DNA of 64,000 nt from Microbacterium sp. SORGH_AS_0969 (GCF_030818255.1 NZ_JAUTAG010000001.1:1488001-1552000); one strand, 5' to 3'; shown: positions 16,909 to 25,764, counted from the first letter of the stretch. Notes: a model not told the origin generated them from the letters alone. Numbers and translations are program-made.

Positions 16909-17687
16909 GTGCAGTTTCGCTGATTTCGCTGACGGCGCCGGTCGGGCCGGAGGGCGCGCCGGTCGTCGTGCTGGGGCCGTCGCTGGGCACATCGACGATC
17001 GTCTGGGACGACGTCGTTCCGCTCTTGGTCGACGAGTACCGCGTCGTCGGCTGGGACCTGCCGGGTCATGGCGCGGGGCCGATCACCCATGAGGCCTTCA
17101 CCGTCGGCGACCTCGCGGATGCCGTGGCGGCTGCCGTCCCTGACGACACGTTCTTCTACGCCGGTGTCTCCCTCGGAGCGGCGACCGGACTGGAGCTGGC
17201 GCGACGGCACGGTGACCGGGTGCGTGCCGCCGCGATCGTGGCATCCGGAGCGCAGCTCAGCGACCCCGAGGCGTGGCACGACCGCGCTGCACAGGTGCGA
17301 GCGCAAAGCACCTCGAGCCTCATCAGCGCCTCCGCCCAGCGCTGGTTCGCTCCCGGCTCGATCGAACGACGCCCCGAGCTGACCGGGCGCCTGCTGCACG
17401 CGCTGCAGGATGCCGACGACGACAGCTACGCCCGCTGCTGCGAGGCGCTCGCCGGGTACGACGTGCGTTCCTCTCTCGGCGAGATCACCGTGCCCGTCCT
17501 CGCAGCGTGGGGTGCGGCTGACGCTATCGCGCCCGAGACCAAGGCCGCCGAGATCGCCGAGGGTGTGAAGGACGGCCGCACGGCCCGGATCGACGATGCC
17601 GGACATCTGCCGCCCGCCGAGCAGCCCGAGGCTGTTGCCGCGCTTTTGCGCTCGTTCTTCGCGTCGACCTCGGGGGAGGGCTTCTGA
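16905..17687 (+). CDS. pcaD: 3-oxoadipate enol-lactonase
   Basis: 260-residue alpha/beta hydrolase. Nucleophile elbow GVSLGAATG, acid in AWGAADAIAP and catalytic His in DDAGHLPPAEQP. It hydrolyses beta-ketoadipate enol-lactone to beta-ketoadipate. The ATG overlaps the pcaB stop by 4 nt and its own stop shares a base with the ATG of pcaC, so pcaB-D-C form a coupled block. Confidence 0.93.
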   Translation: MSAVSLISLTAPVGPEGAPVVVLGPSLGTSTIVWDDVVPLLVDEYRVVGWDLPGHGAGPITHEAFTVGDLADAVAAAVPDDTFFYAGVSLGAATGLELARRHGDRVRAAAIVASGAQLSDPEAWHDRAAQVRAQSTSSLISASAQRWFAPGSIERRPELTGRLLHALQDADDDSYARCCEALAGYDVRSSLGEITVPVLAAWGAADAIAPETKAAEIAEGVKDGRTARIDDAGHLPPAEQPEAVAALLRSFFASTSGEGF

Positions 17688-18067
17688 TGGCCACCGACCA
17701 GGAACGCTACGACCAGGGGATGACCGTGCGCCGCGCGGTGCTGTCCGACGCGCACGTCGACCGTGCCACCGCGGCCACGACCGACCTCACCGCCGACTGG
17801 CAGGACTTCATCACGCGCGTGGCCTGGGGCGACATCTGGTCGCGGCCGGGCCTCGACCGCCGCTCGCGCTCGGTCGCCGTGCTGTCGTCGCTCATCGCGC
17901 ACGGCCACCACGAGGAGCTCGCGATGCACCTGCGCGCAGCGCTCCGCAACGGCCTCACGATCGACGAGATCCGCGAGGTCATCCTGCAGTCCGCGATCTA
18001 CTCCGGCGTGCCGGCGGCGAACACGGCGTTCCGTATCGCGTCGGAGGTGTTCGAGGAGCGGGCGTGA
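17687..18067 (+). CDS. pcaC: 4-carboxymuconolactone decarboxylase
   Basis: 126 residues of the AhpD/CMD fold. The SRPGLDRRSRSVAVLSSLIAHGHHEELAMHL region holds the WxRPGLd signature and the catalytic His residues; EVILQSAIYSGVPAAN is the C-terminal conserved helix. It decarboxylates 4-carboxymuconolactone to the enol-lactone used by PcaD. Last gene of the operon; pcaIJ and pcaF (CoA transfer and thiolysis) are not in the window and must lie elsewhere. Confidence 0.93.
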   Translation: MATDQERYDQGMTVRRAVLSDAHVDRATAATTDLTADWQDFITRVAWGDIWSRPGLDRRSRSVAVLSSLIAHGHHEELAMHLRAALRNGLTIDEIREVILQSAIYSGVPAANTAFRIASEVFEERA

Positions 18068-18094
18068 GGTGAGGCGCTGCGGCCGGCTGGCCCA

Positions 18095-18143
18095 TGTCCC
18101 ACTGTGTGCGATCGGAGCACGTCCCCGCTGCACGTTCTGGGAC
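18095..18143. repeat. TGTCCC-type palindromic unit, copy 1
   Basis: An imperfect hairpin of about 49 nt, TGTCCCACTGTGTGC ... GCTGCACGTTCTGGGA. It belongs with the copies at 34167, 34251 and 54055. The 530-bp gap after pcaC (18068-18597) holds this unit, a DnaA-box-like word and no other gene that I can support. Confidence 0.6.
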
Positions 18144-18340
18144 TCCATCGGGCGCAATCCCGGATGAGGGCGCGAGGATGGCGGCCGGGCGGCGGCATCC
18201 GTGACGTACGCCCGCGACGATGGGCACGGCAGTGGGGCCGTGCGGCTCTCCCGGCCCGCCGACCGAAGTTCGCGCGCGCGACGACGGCCTCTGAAGCATC
18301 CCTGGGGGCGCACTCGCCTACGAATGCATCGCTCTACACA

Positions 18341-18405
18341 TGTGGATAACTCTGTGGAGAGGTGTGCGAAACCCCGCCCGTGGTGTGCAAACCTTCTGTG
18401 GAAAA
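18341..18405. other. DnaA-box-like words in the intergenic gap
   Basis: TGTGGATAA at 18341-18349 is a perfect complement of the DnaA box TTATCCACA. A degenerate TGTGGAAAA follows at 18397-18405 and TGTGGAGA lies between. One perfect box is too few for an origin, but it could titrate DnaA or regulate the neighbour. Confidence 0.4.
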
Positions 18406-18597
18406 CTCAGGAACCGAGGGAAGCTTCGAAACTACACGGGTGTCATTTCTGCGGGGAGTTCACGAGCTGCCCTCCGCCCGCGGCCATCCCACCGAGCTGC
18501 GGGGCACTCCGGCGGGCGCGGGCTCGCTGGTGGCTGTTGCAGCCGATTCGAGGTGGGCGCGACAAGGTGCACGGCGACGCCGCTATGGTCGTGGACC

Positions 18598-19035
18598 ATG
18601 ACGGATCACCCCGTGCCGCCCGCCGTCGAGACCGCGACCCCCGCCGATGTCGACGCGCTGCTGGCGTTCTGGGCGATCGCGGGCGAGAACGACGCACGGC
18701 CGAGCGACTCGGCTCCCGTGGTCGAGGCGCTCCTGCGTCGGGATCCCGACGCGGTGCTCGTCGTCAGGTCGGAGGGCCGGATCATCGGCACCGTCATCGC
18801 GGGCTGGGACGGGTGGCGCGCCCACCTCTATCGCCTCGCCGTGCACCCCGATTACCGCCGTCAGGGCCTCGCCCGAGTCCTCCTCGATGCGGCCGAGGCC
18901 CGTCTTCGCACGCTCGGCGCCGGACGCTTCGACGCGATGGTGCTCGAGGGCAACGACCTGGGCGCGTCCGCGTGGGCGGCTCGCGGGTATGCGCCCCAGC
19001 CCGAGTGGCGGCGGTGGGTGCGTTCCGCGCGCTGA
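18598..19035 (+). CDS. GNAT-family N-acetyltransferase
   Basis: 145 residues with the single GNAT domain: acetyl-CoA-binding motif VHPDYRRQGLARVLLDAAE (V/I-x-x-x-Q/R-x-x-G-x-A) at about residues 81-99, preceded by IGTVIAGWDGWRAHLYRLA. It transfers an acetyl group from acetyl-CoA to an unknown amine. I start at ATG 18598 where the family homology begins; a longer in-frame reading from 18340 crosses the DnaA-like intergenic DNA and is not credible. Confidence 0.85.
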   Translation: MTDHPVPPAVETATPADVDALLAFWAIAGENDARPSDSAPVVEALLRRDPDAVLVVRSEGRIIGTVIAGWDGWRAHLYRLAVHPDYRRQGLARVLLDAAEARLRTLGAGRFDAMVLEGNDLGASAWAARGYAPQPEWRRWVRSAR

Positions 19036-19050
19036 GCCCGCGGCATCCGT

Positions 19051-19133
19051 GTCACGAGGACAGGGGATGCCACCGGGACAGGCCGTCTCGCCGCTGATCG
19101 CCCTGTTCTCGTGACGGAGCCTGTTCTCGTGAC
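19051..19133. repeat. GTCACGAG/CTCGTGAC inverted repeats with tandem copy
   Basis: GTCACGAGGACAGG (19051-19064) is complementary, with one mismatch, to CCTGTTCTCGTGAC at 19102-19115, and that arm is repeated directly at 19120-19133. It lies between the convergent GNAT and P450 genes, where alternative hairpins could terminate both. Confidence 0.65.
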
Positions 19134-19136
19134 GGG

Positions 19137-20444
19137 TCAGCCCCGGTGGAACGGGCAACCCGACGGCGCGTCCGCGCGGCGCACGCGCCCGCCGGAGCGC
19201 GGCTTGGTCGGCATCCGGCGCCGGTTCACCTCGAGGCCGTGGCCCGAGATCCGCAGGCGCGGGTCGCTGAGGACGGCGATGGATGCCGCGAGCCCGGCGA
19301 TCGCGAGCTTCTCGCCCGGGCAGCGGTGACCGGTCGGCACCTCGCCGCCGCCGTGCGGGACGAAGGCGTGCAGCGCTTCGTAGTCGTCGACGCCGGCGAA
19401 ACGCTCCGGGTCGAACGCGGACGGTCGCTCCCACTCGCGGGCGTCGGTGTCGGTGCCGAGGATGTCGAGCACGACCCGGCCACCGGCGGAAACCCGCTCG
19501 CCGTCGAGTTCGACGTCGGTCACGGCCCACGCGGGAAGCATCGGCACGAAGGGGGCGGTCCGGCGGATCTCCTGCGCGAACGACGTGGCGAGCTCGCCGC
19601 CGACGAGCGACCCGCGCTCGGCGGTCTCGGCCGCGATGCGCTCGCGCCACTCGGGACGGTCGTGCAGCTCCTTCGCGGCGAAGGCGACGAAGCGCGAGAC
19701 CGCGATCATCGGGCGGAAGCTGTTCTGCAGCTCGATGCCCGCACGTTTCGCAGGCAGCAGTCCGCCGGAGCGGTCGCGGTGCCACGCCCACGCGTGCAGC
19801 GCCGTGCCCTCGGCGGGGTCGAGGGTTCCGGCCCGCACGGCGTCGATCAGCTCGCCGGCGTGGCGGTCCGACCATCGGCGGTTGATCAGGGCGAGCGCAA
19901 ACTCGGGCGAGTACGGCACGCCGAACCCGTGGACGATCTGCGCCTGCCGCCTCGCCCACCGCGTCTGTGCCGCCGCGGTGCCCGGAATGCCGGCCCACCG
20001 CATGATCGAGCGGCCCAGGGCTCCCACCGCGGCGTCGTACGCCGAGCGCTCGCCGCCGGCGACCCAGGCGTCGAGCTCGCCCTGCCACTGCCTCTCGAGC
20101 TCGGGGAGGAGCCGCTGCACCTCGTCGTCGTCGTAGAGCACGTCGACGAACGTGGCCTTGCGGTGGCGATGCTCCTCGCCGTCGAGGCTGTGCACCGAGC
20201 CGTGGCCGAAGAGAGACTCCTGGATGAAGGCCGGCATCGCGCCGTGGCGGCGGGTCAGCGACTCGTCGTAGAAGAGCCGCACGCCCTCTTCGCCGCGGAC
20301 GAACAGCGCCTCGCGGCCGAGCAGCCGGAACGGAACGGCCCGCGCCCCGCGGTCGGCCCGGCGCCACAGGTGCGCGCCGAAGCCGTAGCCGCGGACCAGG
20401 AGCGAGAGCGAGTCGTCACGAAGCAGGGCGAGGGGGGATGCCAT
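19137..20444 (-). CDS. cytochrome P450, CYP152 peroxygenase type
   Basis: 435 residues. Heme-thiolate Cys375 lies in GHRCPGEKLAI, with the HGGGEVPTGHRCPGE loop of the CYP152 fatty-acid peroxygenases. The LFGHGSVHSLDGEEHRHRK segment and an FRP motif (ELQNSFRP) supply the Arg that binds the fatty-acid carboxylate. These enzymes hydroxylate or decarboxylate fatty acids using H2O2 and need no reductase, which fits the absence of ferredoxin genes nearby. The start at 20444 gives the normal family N-terminus. Confidence 0.88.
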   Translation of the reverse strand: MASPLALLRDDSLSLLVRGYGFGAHLWRRADRGARAVPFRLLGREALFVRGEEGVRLFYDESLTRRHGAMPAFIQESLFGHGSVHSLDGEEHRHRKATFVDVLYDDDEVQRLLPELERQWQGELDAWVAGGERSAYDAAVGALGRSIMRWAGIPGTAAAQTRWARRQAQIVHGFGVPYSPEFALALINRRWSDRHAGELIDAVRAGTLDPAEGTALHAWAWHRDRSGGLLPAKRAGIELQNSFRPMIAVSRFVAFAAKELHDRPEWRERIAAETAERGSLVGGELATSFAQEIRRTAPFVPMLPAWAVTDVELDGERVSAGGRVVLDILGTDTDAREWERPSAFDPERFAGVDDYEALHAFVPHGGGEVPTGHRCPGEKLAIAGLAASIAVLSDPRLRISGHGLEVNRRRMPTKPRSGGRVRRADAPSGCPFHRG

Positions 20445-20836
20445 GCCCCCACGTTTCCACCGCGGTGTCGAGCGGCCGAGGGGGCGGCGCACGCCGAGAC
20501 GTTGTGGTACTCGCGGCGGTGGGTCGTGGCATCCGGTCCGGCGAACGGCGGGCGTGACGCCCGCCGGGTACGCGACCAGAGCGGGGACTCGGGGTGGGTG
20601 GGGGATCGGGGTGCCTCGCGGAGTCATCGGCCTGTCGTCGAGCGTGATTCGCCTGACGGCTCGGGTGGTCGGGTGGGGGCGGGTGTGCCGTCGTGCGGAG
20701 TGCGGGGGCGACTCGCCGCGGCCGGATGCCGTAGGGCGGCGTGTCGGGAACGAACTCCGCCTAATGGCCCGGCGCCGACAGCACGCCCCGGCGTCGACGG
20801 CACGCCCGCCGAGCAGCCCCGCCGGATAATGGAACG
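20445..20836. other. gene-free stretch with a dispersed 17-mer repeat
   Basis: No convincing gene in 392 bp. GTGCCGTCGTGCGGAGT at 20685-20701 recurs exactly at 62065-62081 and 62479-62495, and an ACTCCGC-type half (20755 region) resembles the arms of the 138-bp repeats near 62.1 kb. This is therefore another member of that repeat family. Promoters for the P450 (minus) and the SnoaL-like gene (plus) must also lie here. Confidence 0.5.
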
Positions 20837-21226
20837 GTGGAGGCCGGGGAGACGCGTGACTGGTTCGCCGACTTCCTCGACGCCCAGAACCGCCGTGATC
20901 TCGAGGCGGTCCGGGGCTTTCTCGACCCCGGTATGCGTCGCGCCCACCTCCCGGCCGGGGCCGAGGCCTGGATCGCCGACTACGCCGAACTGCTGCACGC
21001 CTTCCCCGACTGGCAGTGGAGGCGGATTCAGCTGATCGTCGAGGACGACCGTCTCGCGGTACACGTGCGGGGTTCCGGGACGCACACGGGCACATACCGG
21101 CACCTCTCGGCCACGCGCCGCCGCGTGAACATCGCCGCGTTCGCGATCTACCGCCTGTCGCACGGTCGCATCGTCGAGGCATCCGGTACTGACGATGCCG
21201 AACAGATCCGCGCGTTGCTCGTCTGA
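20837..21226 (+). CDS. SnoaL-like/NTF2-fold polyketide cyclase family protein
   Basis: 129 residues. The pattern of an N-terminal helix (DWFADFLDAQNRRDLEAV), HAFPDWQWRRIQLIVEDDRLAVHVRGSGTHTG and a C-terminal IAAFAIYRLSHGRIVEASGTDD is that of SnoaL-type NTF2-like small barrels (ester cyclases/ketosteroid-isomerase-like). The ligand is unknown. It starts with GTG. Whether it works with the neighbouring P450 is not shown. Confidence 0.75.
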   Translation: MEAGETRDWFADFLDAQNRRDLEAVRGFLDPGMRRAHLPAGAEAWIADYAELLHAFPDWQWRRIQLIVEDDRLAVHVRGSGTHTGTYRHLSATRRRVNIAAFAIYRLSHGRIVEASGTDDAEQIRALLV

Positions 21227-21327
21227 GATCGGACGGTTTCGGGCGCCGCTGTCAAGGAGCAGGTTCCCGGCACGCGAGCCGATACGGTCGGAGCCTGCGG
21301 ATTCGCCGTGGGCAGAGGAGCGCGGAG

Positions 21328-21624
21328 ATGACGTACACGGATCGTCCCGGGGCCGGTGTGGTCTGGGCCCGAGTCGAAGAGGGCTTTCACGTGGGCAGCC
21401 GCAACGGTGCCTTTCTGGGATACCTCGACCGCGAAGCCGACGGCAGTTACCTGGCGTACGACGGCCGTTCCCGCCTGGTCGGCCGCTTCCCGACCCTCGT
21501 CGCGGGGATGGCGGCGATCACCTCGGCACCGGTCGAGACGCGCATGTCCGCCCCACGGGATGAAGAGATCGTCTTGCACCAGGTGCGGACGGACCGCGGA
21601 CTCCCCGGATCGGTCGTGCGGTGA
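21328..21624 (+). CDS. hypothetical protein coupled to the BLUF gene
   Basis: 98 residues, soluble, with no family I recognise. It reads as a small beta-rich domain (FHVGSRNGAFLGYLDREADGSYL...). Its stop overlaps the ATG of the BLUF gene, so the two are translationally coupled and may form a sensor-partner pair. A weak GCGGAG precedes the ATG. Confidence 0.6.
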   Translation: MTYTDRPGAGVVWARVEEGFHVGSRNGAFLGYLDREADGSYLAYDGRSRLVGRFPTLVAGMAAITSAPVETRMSAPRDEEIVLHQVRTDRGLPGSVVR

Positions 21625-22061
21625 TGGCAGAGCCCCTGCGATCGGTGACGTACTCCAGCGCCGCGGTGTCGGCCTTCGGTGCGAAAGAGCTGGCCGACCT
21701 GCTGTCGTCGAGCCGGGCCGCGAACCTCGCGCGCGACCTGTCGGGCATGCTGCTGTTCCGGGGCAACAGGTTCCTCCAGGTACTCGAGGGCCCCGAGTCC
21801 CTCGTGCGAGAGCTCATCGACCGGATCCGCCGCGACCCGCGGCACCGCGACATGCGGATCCTCGTCGACGAGGAGATCGACGAGCGACGCTTCGCCGACT
21901 GGACGATGGGGTACGAGACCCTGAACGTTCCGCAGAAGGCGGCGCCCGAGGGCTTCCGCGACTCCTTCGACGACCTCGACTCCGACGACGACACGGTCAC
22001 GGCGCGCGCGCTGCGCGAGCTGACGGTGTGGTTCCGCGCGCGCAGCGCGAACCCGCGCTGA
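21624..22061 (+). CDS. BLUF-domain blue-light sensor, stand-alone
   Basis: 145 residues. The BLUF core has Tyr10 (SVTYSS), Asn34 (in AANLARDLSGMLLF) and Gln52 (FLQVLEG), the three residues that surround the flavin and rearrange on blue-light absorption. No output domain is fused, so it is of the PixD/short-BLUF kind that signals by protein contact. Its start overlaps the upstream 98-residue gene by one base; GTG 21621 is an alternative start. Confidence 0.85.
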   Translation: MAEPLRSVTYSSAAVSAFGAKELADLLSSSRAANLARDLSGMLLFRGNRFLQVLEGPESLVRELIDRIRRDPRHRDMRILVDEEIDERRFADWTMGYETLNVPQKAAPEGFRDSFDDLDSDDDTVTARALRELTVWFRARSANPR

Positions 22062-22062
22062 G

Positions 22063-23151
22063 TCACCCCGCGCGCCACCGCTCCTCATCCGTGAACGGAA
22101 CGACGGTCGGCGGCGCCGGCCGCGTCTCGATCTCGACGCGCGTGCCGGTGCGGGCAGATTCCTGCAGGGCCGTCATCACCTCGAGCACGTGCAGCGCGAT
22201 GCCGGCATCGGTGCGATCCGAGCCCGTCCGGACCCGATCCAGGATGCCGATCCCGCGGCCCGCGTGCTCGTATCCGGCCCGCTCGGTCACGGCGTGCCAC
22301 TCGTCGTGGCGGCCGGCGCGCACGCGCACCTCGCCGTCGAAGAGGTTGGGGTCCGGCACCGACAGAGTGCCCGTCTCGCCGTAGACCTCGATCGGGGCCG
22401 CATCGCTGACCGGCGCGTCGAAGCTGAAGGTCACGGTCGACGCCGCGCCGCCCACGTGCTCGAGGACCCCCGTCACATGGGTGTCGACCTCGACCGGGAT
22501 GACCTCGCCCGCCCGCGGGCCGCTCGCGATGGTCCGCGTGTCCCGCGGTCGCGACGAGGCTCCCGACACCCGGGCGATGGGTCCGAGCAGATGGAACAGT
22601 GTCGTGAGGTAGTACGGTCCCATGTCGAGGAGCGGCCCGCCGCCCTCGCGGTAGTAGAAATCGGGGTGCGGATGCCACGCCTCATGGCCCGCGGACACCC
22701 AGGTCGCCGTCGCCGCCACCGGTCGCCCGATGGCACCGGCCTCGAGAGCGGCGCGCGCGGTCTGCACGCCCGTGCCGAGCACCGTGTCGGGGGCGCAGCC
22801 GAGCCACGCACGTCCGCGCGCCGCGACGACGCGCTGCGCGTCCGCGAGGGTCGCCGCGAGCGGCTTCTCCCCGAAGACGTCCTTGCCGGCGGCGAGAGCT
22901 TTCGAGGCGATCTCGGCGTGCGCGGCGGGAACGGTGAGGTTCAGGACGGTCTGCACCGCCGGGTCGGCGACGAGGTCGTCGACGCTGAGGGCTCGGCATC
23001 CGTCGATCCCGTTCGCCACCTCCTCGGCGCGCGCGTGGTCGAGGTCGGCGGTCGCGACGATCCGTACGTCGGGGTGGTCGCCGAGGGTGGCGAGGTACTG
23101 CGCCGAGATGACGCCGAGGCCGACTATTCCGATACCGTGCGGCTGGCCCAC
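22063..23151 (-). CDS. Gfo/Idh/MocA-family dehydrogenase
   Basis: 362 residues: N-terminal Rossmann domain (GIGIVGLGVISAQYLATL) and the EKP motif (DVFGEKPLAATL) that holds the catalytic Lys, then the C-terminal beta-sheet domain (GGGPLLDMGPYYLTTLFHLLGP). These enzymes oxidise or reduce sugars, inositols and related polyols with NAD(P). The GTG start lies 28 bp inside the ThuA gene upstream, so it is the second gene of a thuA-gfo operon opposite a LacI regulator. Confidence 0.9.
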   Translation of the reverse strand: MGQPHGIGIVGLGVISAQYLATLGDHPDVRIVATADLDHARAEEVANGIDGCRALSVDDLVADPAVQTVLNLTVPAAHAEIASKALAAGKDVFGEKPLAATLADAQRVVAARGRAWLGCAPDTVLGTGVQTARAALEAGAIGRPVAATATWVSAGHEAWHPHPDFYYREGGGPLLDMGPYYLTTLFHLLGPIARVSGASSRPRDTRTIASGPRAGEVIPVEVDTHVTGVLEHVGGAASTVTFSFDAPVSDAAPIEVYGETGTLSVPDPNLFDGEVRVRAGRHDEWHAVTERAGYEHAGRGIGILDRVRTGSDRTDAGIALHVLEVMTALQESARTGTRVEIETRPAPPTVVPFTDEERWRAG

Positions 23152-23831
23152 AGCAGTCCCCTTTCGATGATGGTGCGCGCCGACGGCTCCCGCAGGATGT
23201 CGGGGGTGTGACCCGGAGTGGCGACGAAGACGCGCCCCGCGCCCCATTCGCGGGTCCAGACGGCCGGCGACACGATCGGGCGATGCCACGGGTGATACGG
23301 CTGCACGGGGTGCGTGGTCGTGGCGAGGACGTCGTTCAGATCGTCGGTCAGCACCCAGTACTGCTCGGTGTCGAGGTCGAAGTCGTCGAGGCCCGCGGTG
23401 ATCTCGTGCGTGCGGCCGAGGTCGGTGAGCTCGACGCGGTACGCGAGGTAGTTGTCTTCCTCGGTGCCGGGTCGCTCGTCGGGATGCCGACCCGGATGGG
23501 TGGCGAACTGCCCGCCGACGAGCTGCAGATAGTCCGACGACGCGCGGTACGAGTCGGCGATGCCCCCGTGCCATCCGGCCAGTCCCGCGCCGTTCGCGAC
23601 GGCGGTGCGCAGCCCGGCGAGAGCCTCGCGAGAGATCTCCGACATCGTGACGCACTGCAGCACGAGGTCGGTCGCGGCCATCTCGTCGGCGTCGGCGTAC
23701 ACCTCGTTCGACTCGCTGACGCGGACGTCGAAGCCGTTGTCGCGCAGGAACGGCAGGAACAGCTCGGTCGCCTCGACCGGGTGGTGGCCGTCCCACCCTC
23801 CGCGCACGACCAGCGCTCGTCGATGGCTCAT
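23124..23831 (-). CDS. ThuA-domain protein
   Basis: 235 residues with a class I glutamine-amidotransferase-like ThuA fold (ALVVRGGWDGHHPVEATELF, AGLAGWHGGIADSYR, VATPGHTPDILREPSARTIIERGLLW). ThuA proteins work in trehalose/disaccharide catabolism, often beside a Gfo/Idh/MocA enzyme that makes or reduces 3-keto-sugars. GAGGAGG precedes ATG 23831. First gene of the pair, divergent from the LacI regulator. Confidence 0.88.
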   Translation of the reverse strand: MSHRRALVVRGGWDGHHPVEATELFLPFLRDNGFDVRVSESNEVYADADEMAATDLVLQCVTMSEISREALAGLRTAVANGAGLAGWHGGIADSYRASSDYLQLVGGQFATHPGRHPDERPGTEEDNYLAYRVELTDLGRTHEITAGLDDFDLDTEQYWVLTDDLNDVLATTTHPVQPYHPWHRPIVSPAVWTREWGAGRVFVATPGHTPDILREPSARTIIERGLLWASRTVSE

Positions 23832-23889
23832 GCGTCCTCCTCGTCGTGGATGGATGCCACCCTCCCACGGCGCTCGCGGCGGGATGCGA

Positions 23890-23905
23890 AGCTTTGCGCA
23901 AAACT
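23890..23905. promoter_or_regulatory. LacI-type operator (TTTGCGCAAA core)
   Basis: AGCTTTGCGCAAAACT has a perfect 10-bp palindromic core with the central CG typical of LacI/GalR operators. It sits in the 99-bp gap between thuA (minus) and the LacI gene (plus), suited to repress both. Confidence 0.65.
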
Positions 23906-23930
23906 CCGCGGCATCCGGCACACTGGGACC

Positions 23931-24917
23931 GTGTCCCGCCCCACGCTCGCCCAGGTCGCGGACGCCGCGGGCGTGAGTATCGCGACGGCGTCGCGGGTGC
24001 TGCGCGAGCGCGGCGAGATCTCGCCGACCACGCGTGCCCGTGTGCGGGACGCGGCTGCCGCGCTCGGATACGGCGGAGGCGGACAGGGGCGTCCGCGCGC
24101 GGGGACCGCTCGGCTCATCGACCTCGTGATGGGGCGGTACGACGGTCCGTACAGCGAAGAGGTGGTCGTCGGCGCGCGCGAGGCCGCGACGCGTCTCGGG
24201 TACGACCTCGTCCTGACCGCCGAGCGGGACGACCCCGCCGATGACTGGCCCGCGCGCATCGCCGCGCGTGGCTCGGGCGGGGTCGTGCTGGGCCTGAACG
24301 TCCCGACGGCCCGCCAGTTCGCGCTGCTCGAGGCCGCGGCGATCCCGCTCGTGCTGTTCGAGCCCTCGTCGGAGTCGCGCGTTCCGCTCCCGAACGTCCG
24401 CACGACCGACCGCGCGGGCGGCGCGGACGCCGCGCGGCACCTGATCGACCGTGGCGCGCGTCGCTTCGTCGTGGTCGACGGCGCTCCCTCGTACCGGTGG
24501 GGTCGGGCGCGCGTCGAGGGCTTCGGCGCGGCGCTCGCGGAGATCGTTCCGGATGCCGTGCTGCGCCGCGTCGCGACCGGGTGGAGCGCCAGCGGCGCCC
24601 GGCGTGTGGTCCGCGCCGCCCTGACAGAACTGCCCGGTGACGGCTCCGTCGGTGTCTTCGCGTGTTCGGACGAGATGGCTGCCGGCGTGTACGCGGCGGC
24701 GGCCGATCTGGGGCTCCGTATCCCGGACGACGTGCTCGTCGTGGGCTTCGACGACGTCCGCGGCGCGCGCTGGCTCCGCCCGGCGCTGACCACGGTGCGT
24801 CAGCCGATCCGCGAGATGGCCGCGGCCGCGGTGGAACTGCTCGTGCAGCCGCCGGCGGGGGAGCCGACGACGATCGAGCTGCCGACGCGGCTGATCGTGC
24901 GGGGGTCGACGGGGTGA
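23931..24917 (+). CDS. LacI-family transcriptional repressor
   Basis: 328 residues. Helix-turn-helix plus hinge TLAQVADAAGVSIATASRVL at residues about 5-24, then a periplasmic-binding-like sugar domain ending IPDDVLVVGFDDVRGARWLRPALTTVRQP. It probably controls the divergent thuA-gfo operon in response to a sugar. GTG start. Confidence 0.9.
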   Translation: MSRPTLAQVADAAGVSIATASRVLRERGEISPTTRARVRDAAAALGYGGGGQGRPRAGTARLIDLVMGRYDGPYSEEVVVGAREAATRLGYDLVLTAERDDPADDWPARIAARGSGGVVLGLNVPTARQFALLEAAAIPLVLFEPSSESRVPLPNVRTTDRAGGADAARHLIDRGARRFVVVDGAPSYRWGRARVEGFGAALAEIVPDAVLRRVATGWSASGARRVVRAALTELPGDGSVGVFACSDEMAAGVYAAAADLGLRIPDDVLVVGFDDVRGARWLRPALTTVRQPIREMAAAAVELLVQPPAGEPTTIELPTRLIVRGSTG

Positions 24918-25121
24918 GGCGCGGTCGCAGCGGTCGCGGACGGTCTCGCGTCCGGGGGTGCCGTGGACGCGCAGGTAGACCGGGGGACGCCCCGGTCGCC
25001 GCGGGCATCCGTGTGACGGGCGGAGGACGGGGGTGCGCCGGAGGATCCCGTGGGGCGATTCATCCTCCGCTCGTCCCTGGACCTCCGCGCGTCACGCGCC
25101 GTCGCGCGCTAGGGTCGCGGG

Positions 25122-25754
25122 GTGACCTCGCGCCGTGCTCGTGCGATCACGCGGCTCGTCGCCGCGGCCATCGCGCTCATCGTCGTGCTGATCGCGTACG
25201 GACTGCGCTTCGCCGTCGGCGACGGCAATCCCTTCGACTTCTTCGGATACTTCACGAATCAGACGAGCAGTCTGACCGCTCTCGTGCTGATCGCGGTGGC
25301 CCTCCGCCAGCTCGCCGGTCGCGGGATTCCCGAGGCTCTCGCCATTGCCTGGGGCGTCGGGACCGCCTGCCTCGTCGTCGTGGCGATCGTCTATAACACG
25401 CTCGTGCCCGGAACGGGATCGGCTCCGCCGTGGGTCAGCGTCATCCTCCACATCGTGTTCCCGGTGTTCGTCGTGGTCGACTTCGCCTCGGCCCTCGATC
25501 GTCCGCGCCTGCGCTGGAGAGCGCTCTGGTGGGTGCTCCCGTACCCGTGCCTCTGGCTCGCTGTCGTGCTCGTGCGCGGGCAGACGGACGGCTGGGTGCC
25601 CTACGGATTCCTCCTGCCCGAGCGCGGCCCGGTCTCGCTCGCGGCGCACGTGATCGGCATCCTGGCTCTCCTGATGCTCGCGGCGGCGGGCGTGTGGGGG
25701 CTGAGCCGGTCGCGGGTTCGAGCTCACCCGCCCGAGCCGGTGTCGCGCTCCTGA
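25122..25754 (+). CDS. Pr6Pr family membrane protein
   Basis: 210 residues with about six hydrophobic helices. DFFGYFTNQTSSLTALVL and HIVFPVFVVVDFA are the conserved blocks of the Pr6Pr (FAR-17a/AIG1-like) family, of unknown biochemical function. GTG start. The preceding 200 bp hold no gene. It converges on the YdeI-like gene with a small hairpin between. Confidence 0.8.
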   Translation: MTSRRARAITRLVAAAIALIVVLIAYGLRFAVGDGNPFDFFGYFTNQTSSLTALVLIAVALRQLAGRGIPEALAIAWGVGTACLVVVAIVYNTLVPGTGSAPPWVSVILHIVFPVFVVVDFASALDRPRLRWRALWWVLPYPCLWLAVVLVRGQTDGWVPYGFLLPERGPVSLAAHVIGILALLMLAAAGVWGLSRSRVRAHPPEPVSRS

Positions 25755-25764
25755 TCATCTGCGC

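Noticed and set aside
18341..18405. Possible replication origin
   Set aside because: Only one perfect DnaA box, no AT-rich unwinding region, and no dnaA, dnaN or gyrase genes.
18340..18597. N-terminal extension of the GNAT gene
   Set aside because: The extension has no family similarity and crosses DnaA-like and promoter DNA; homology begins at 18598.
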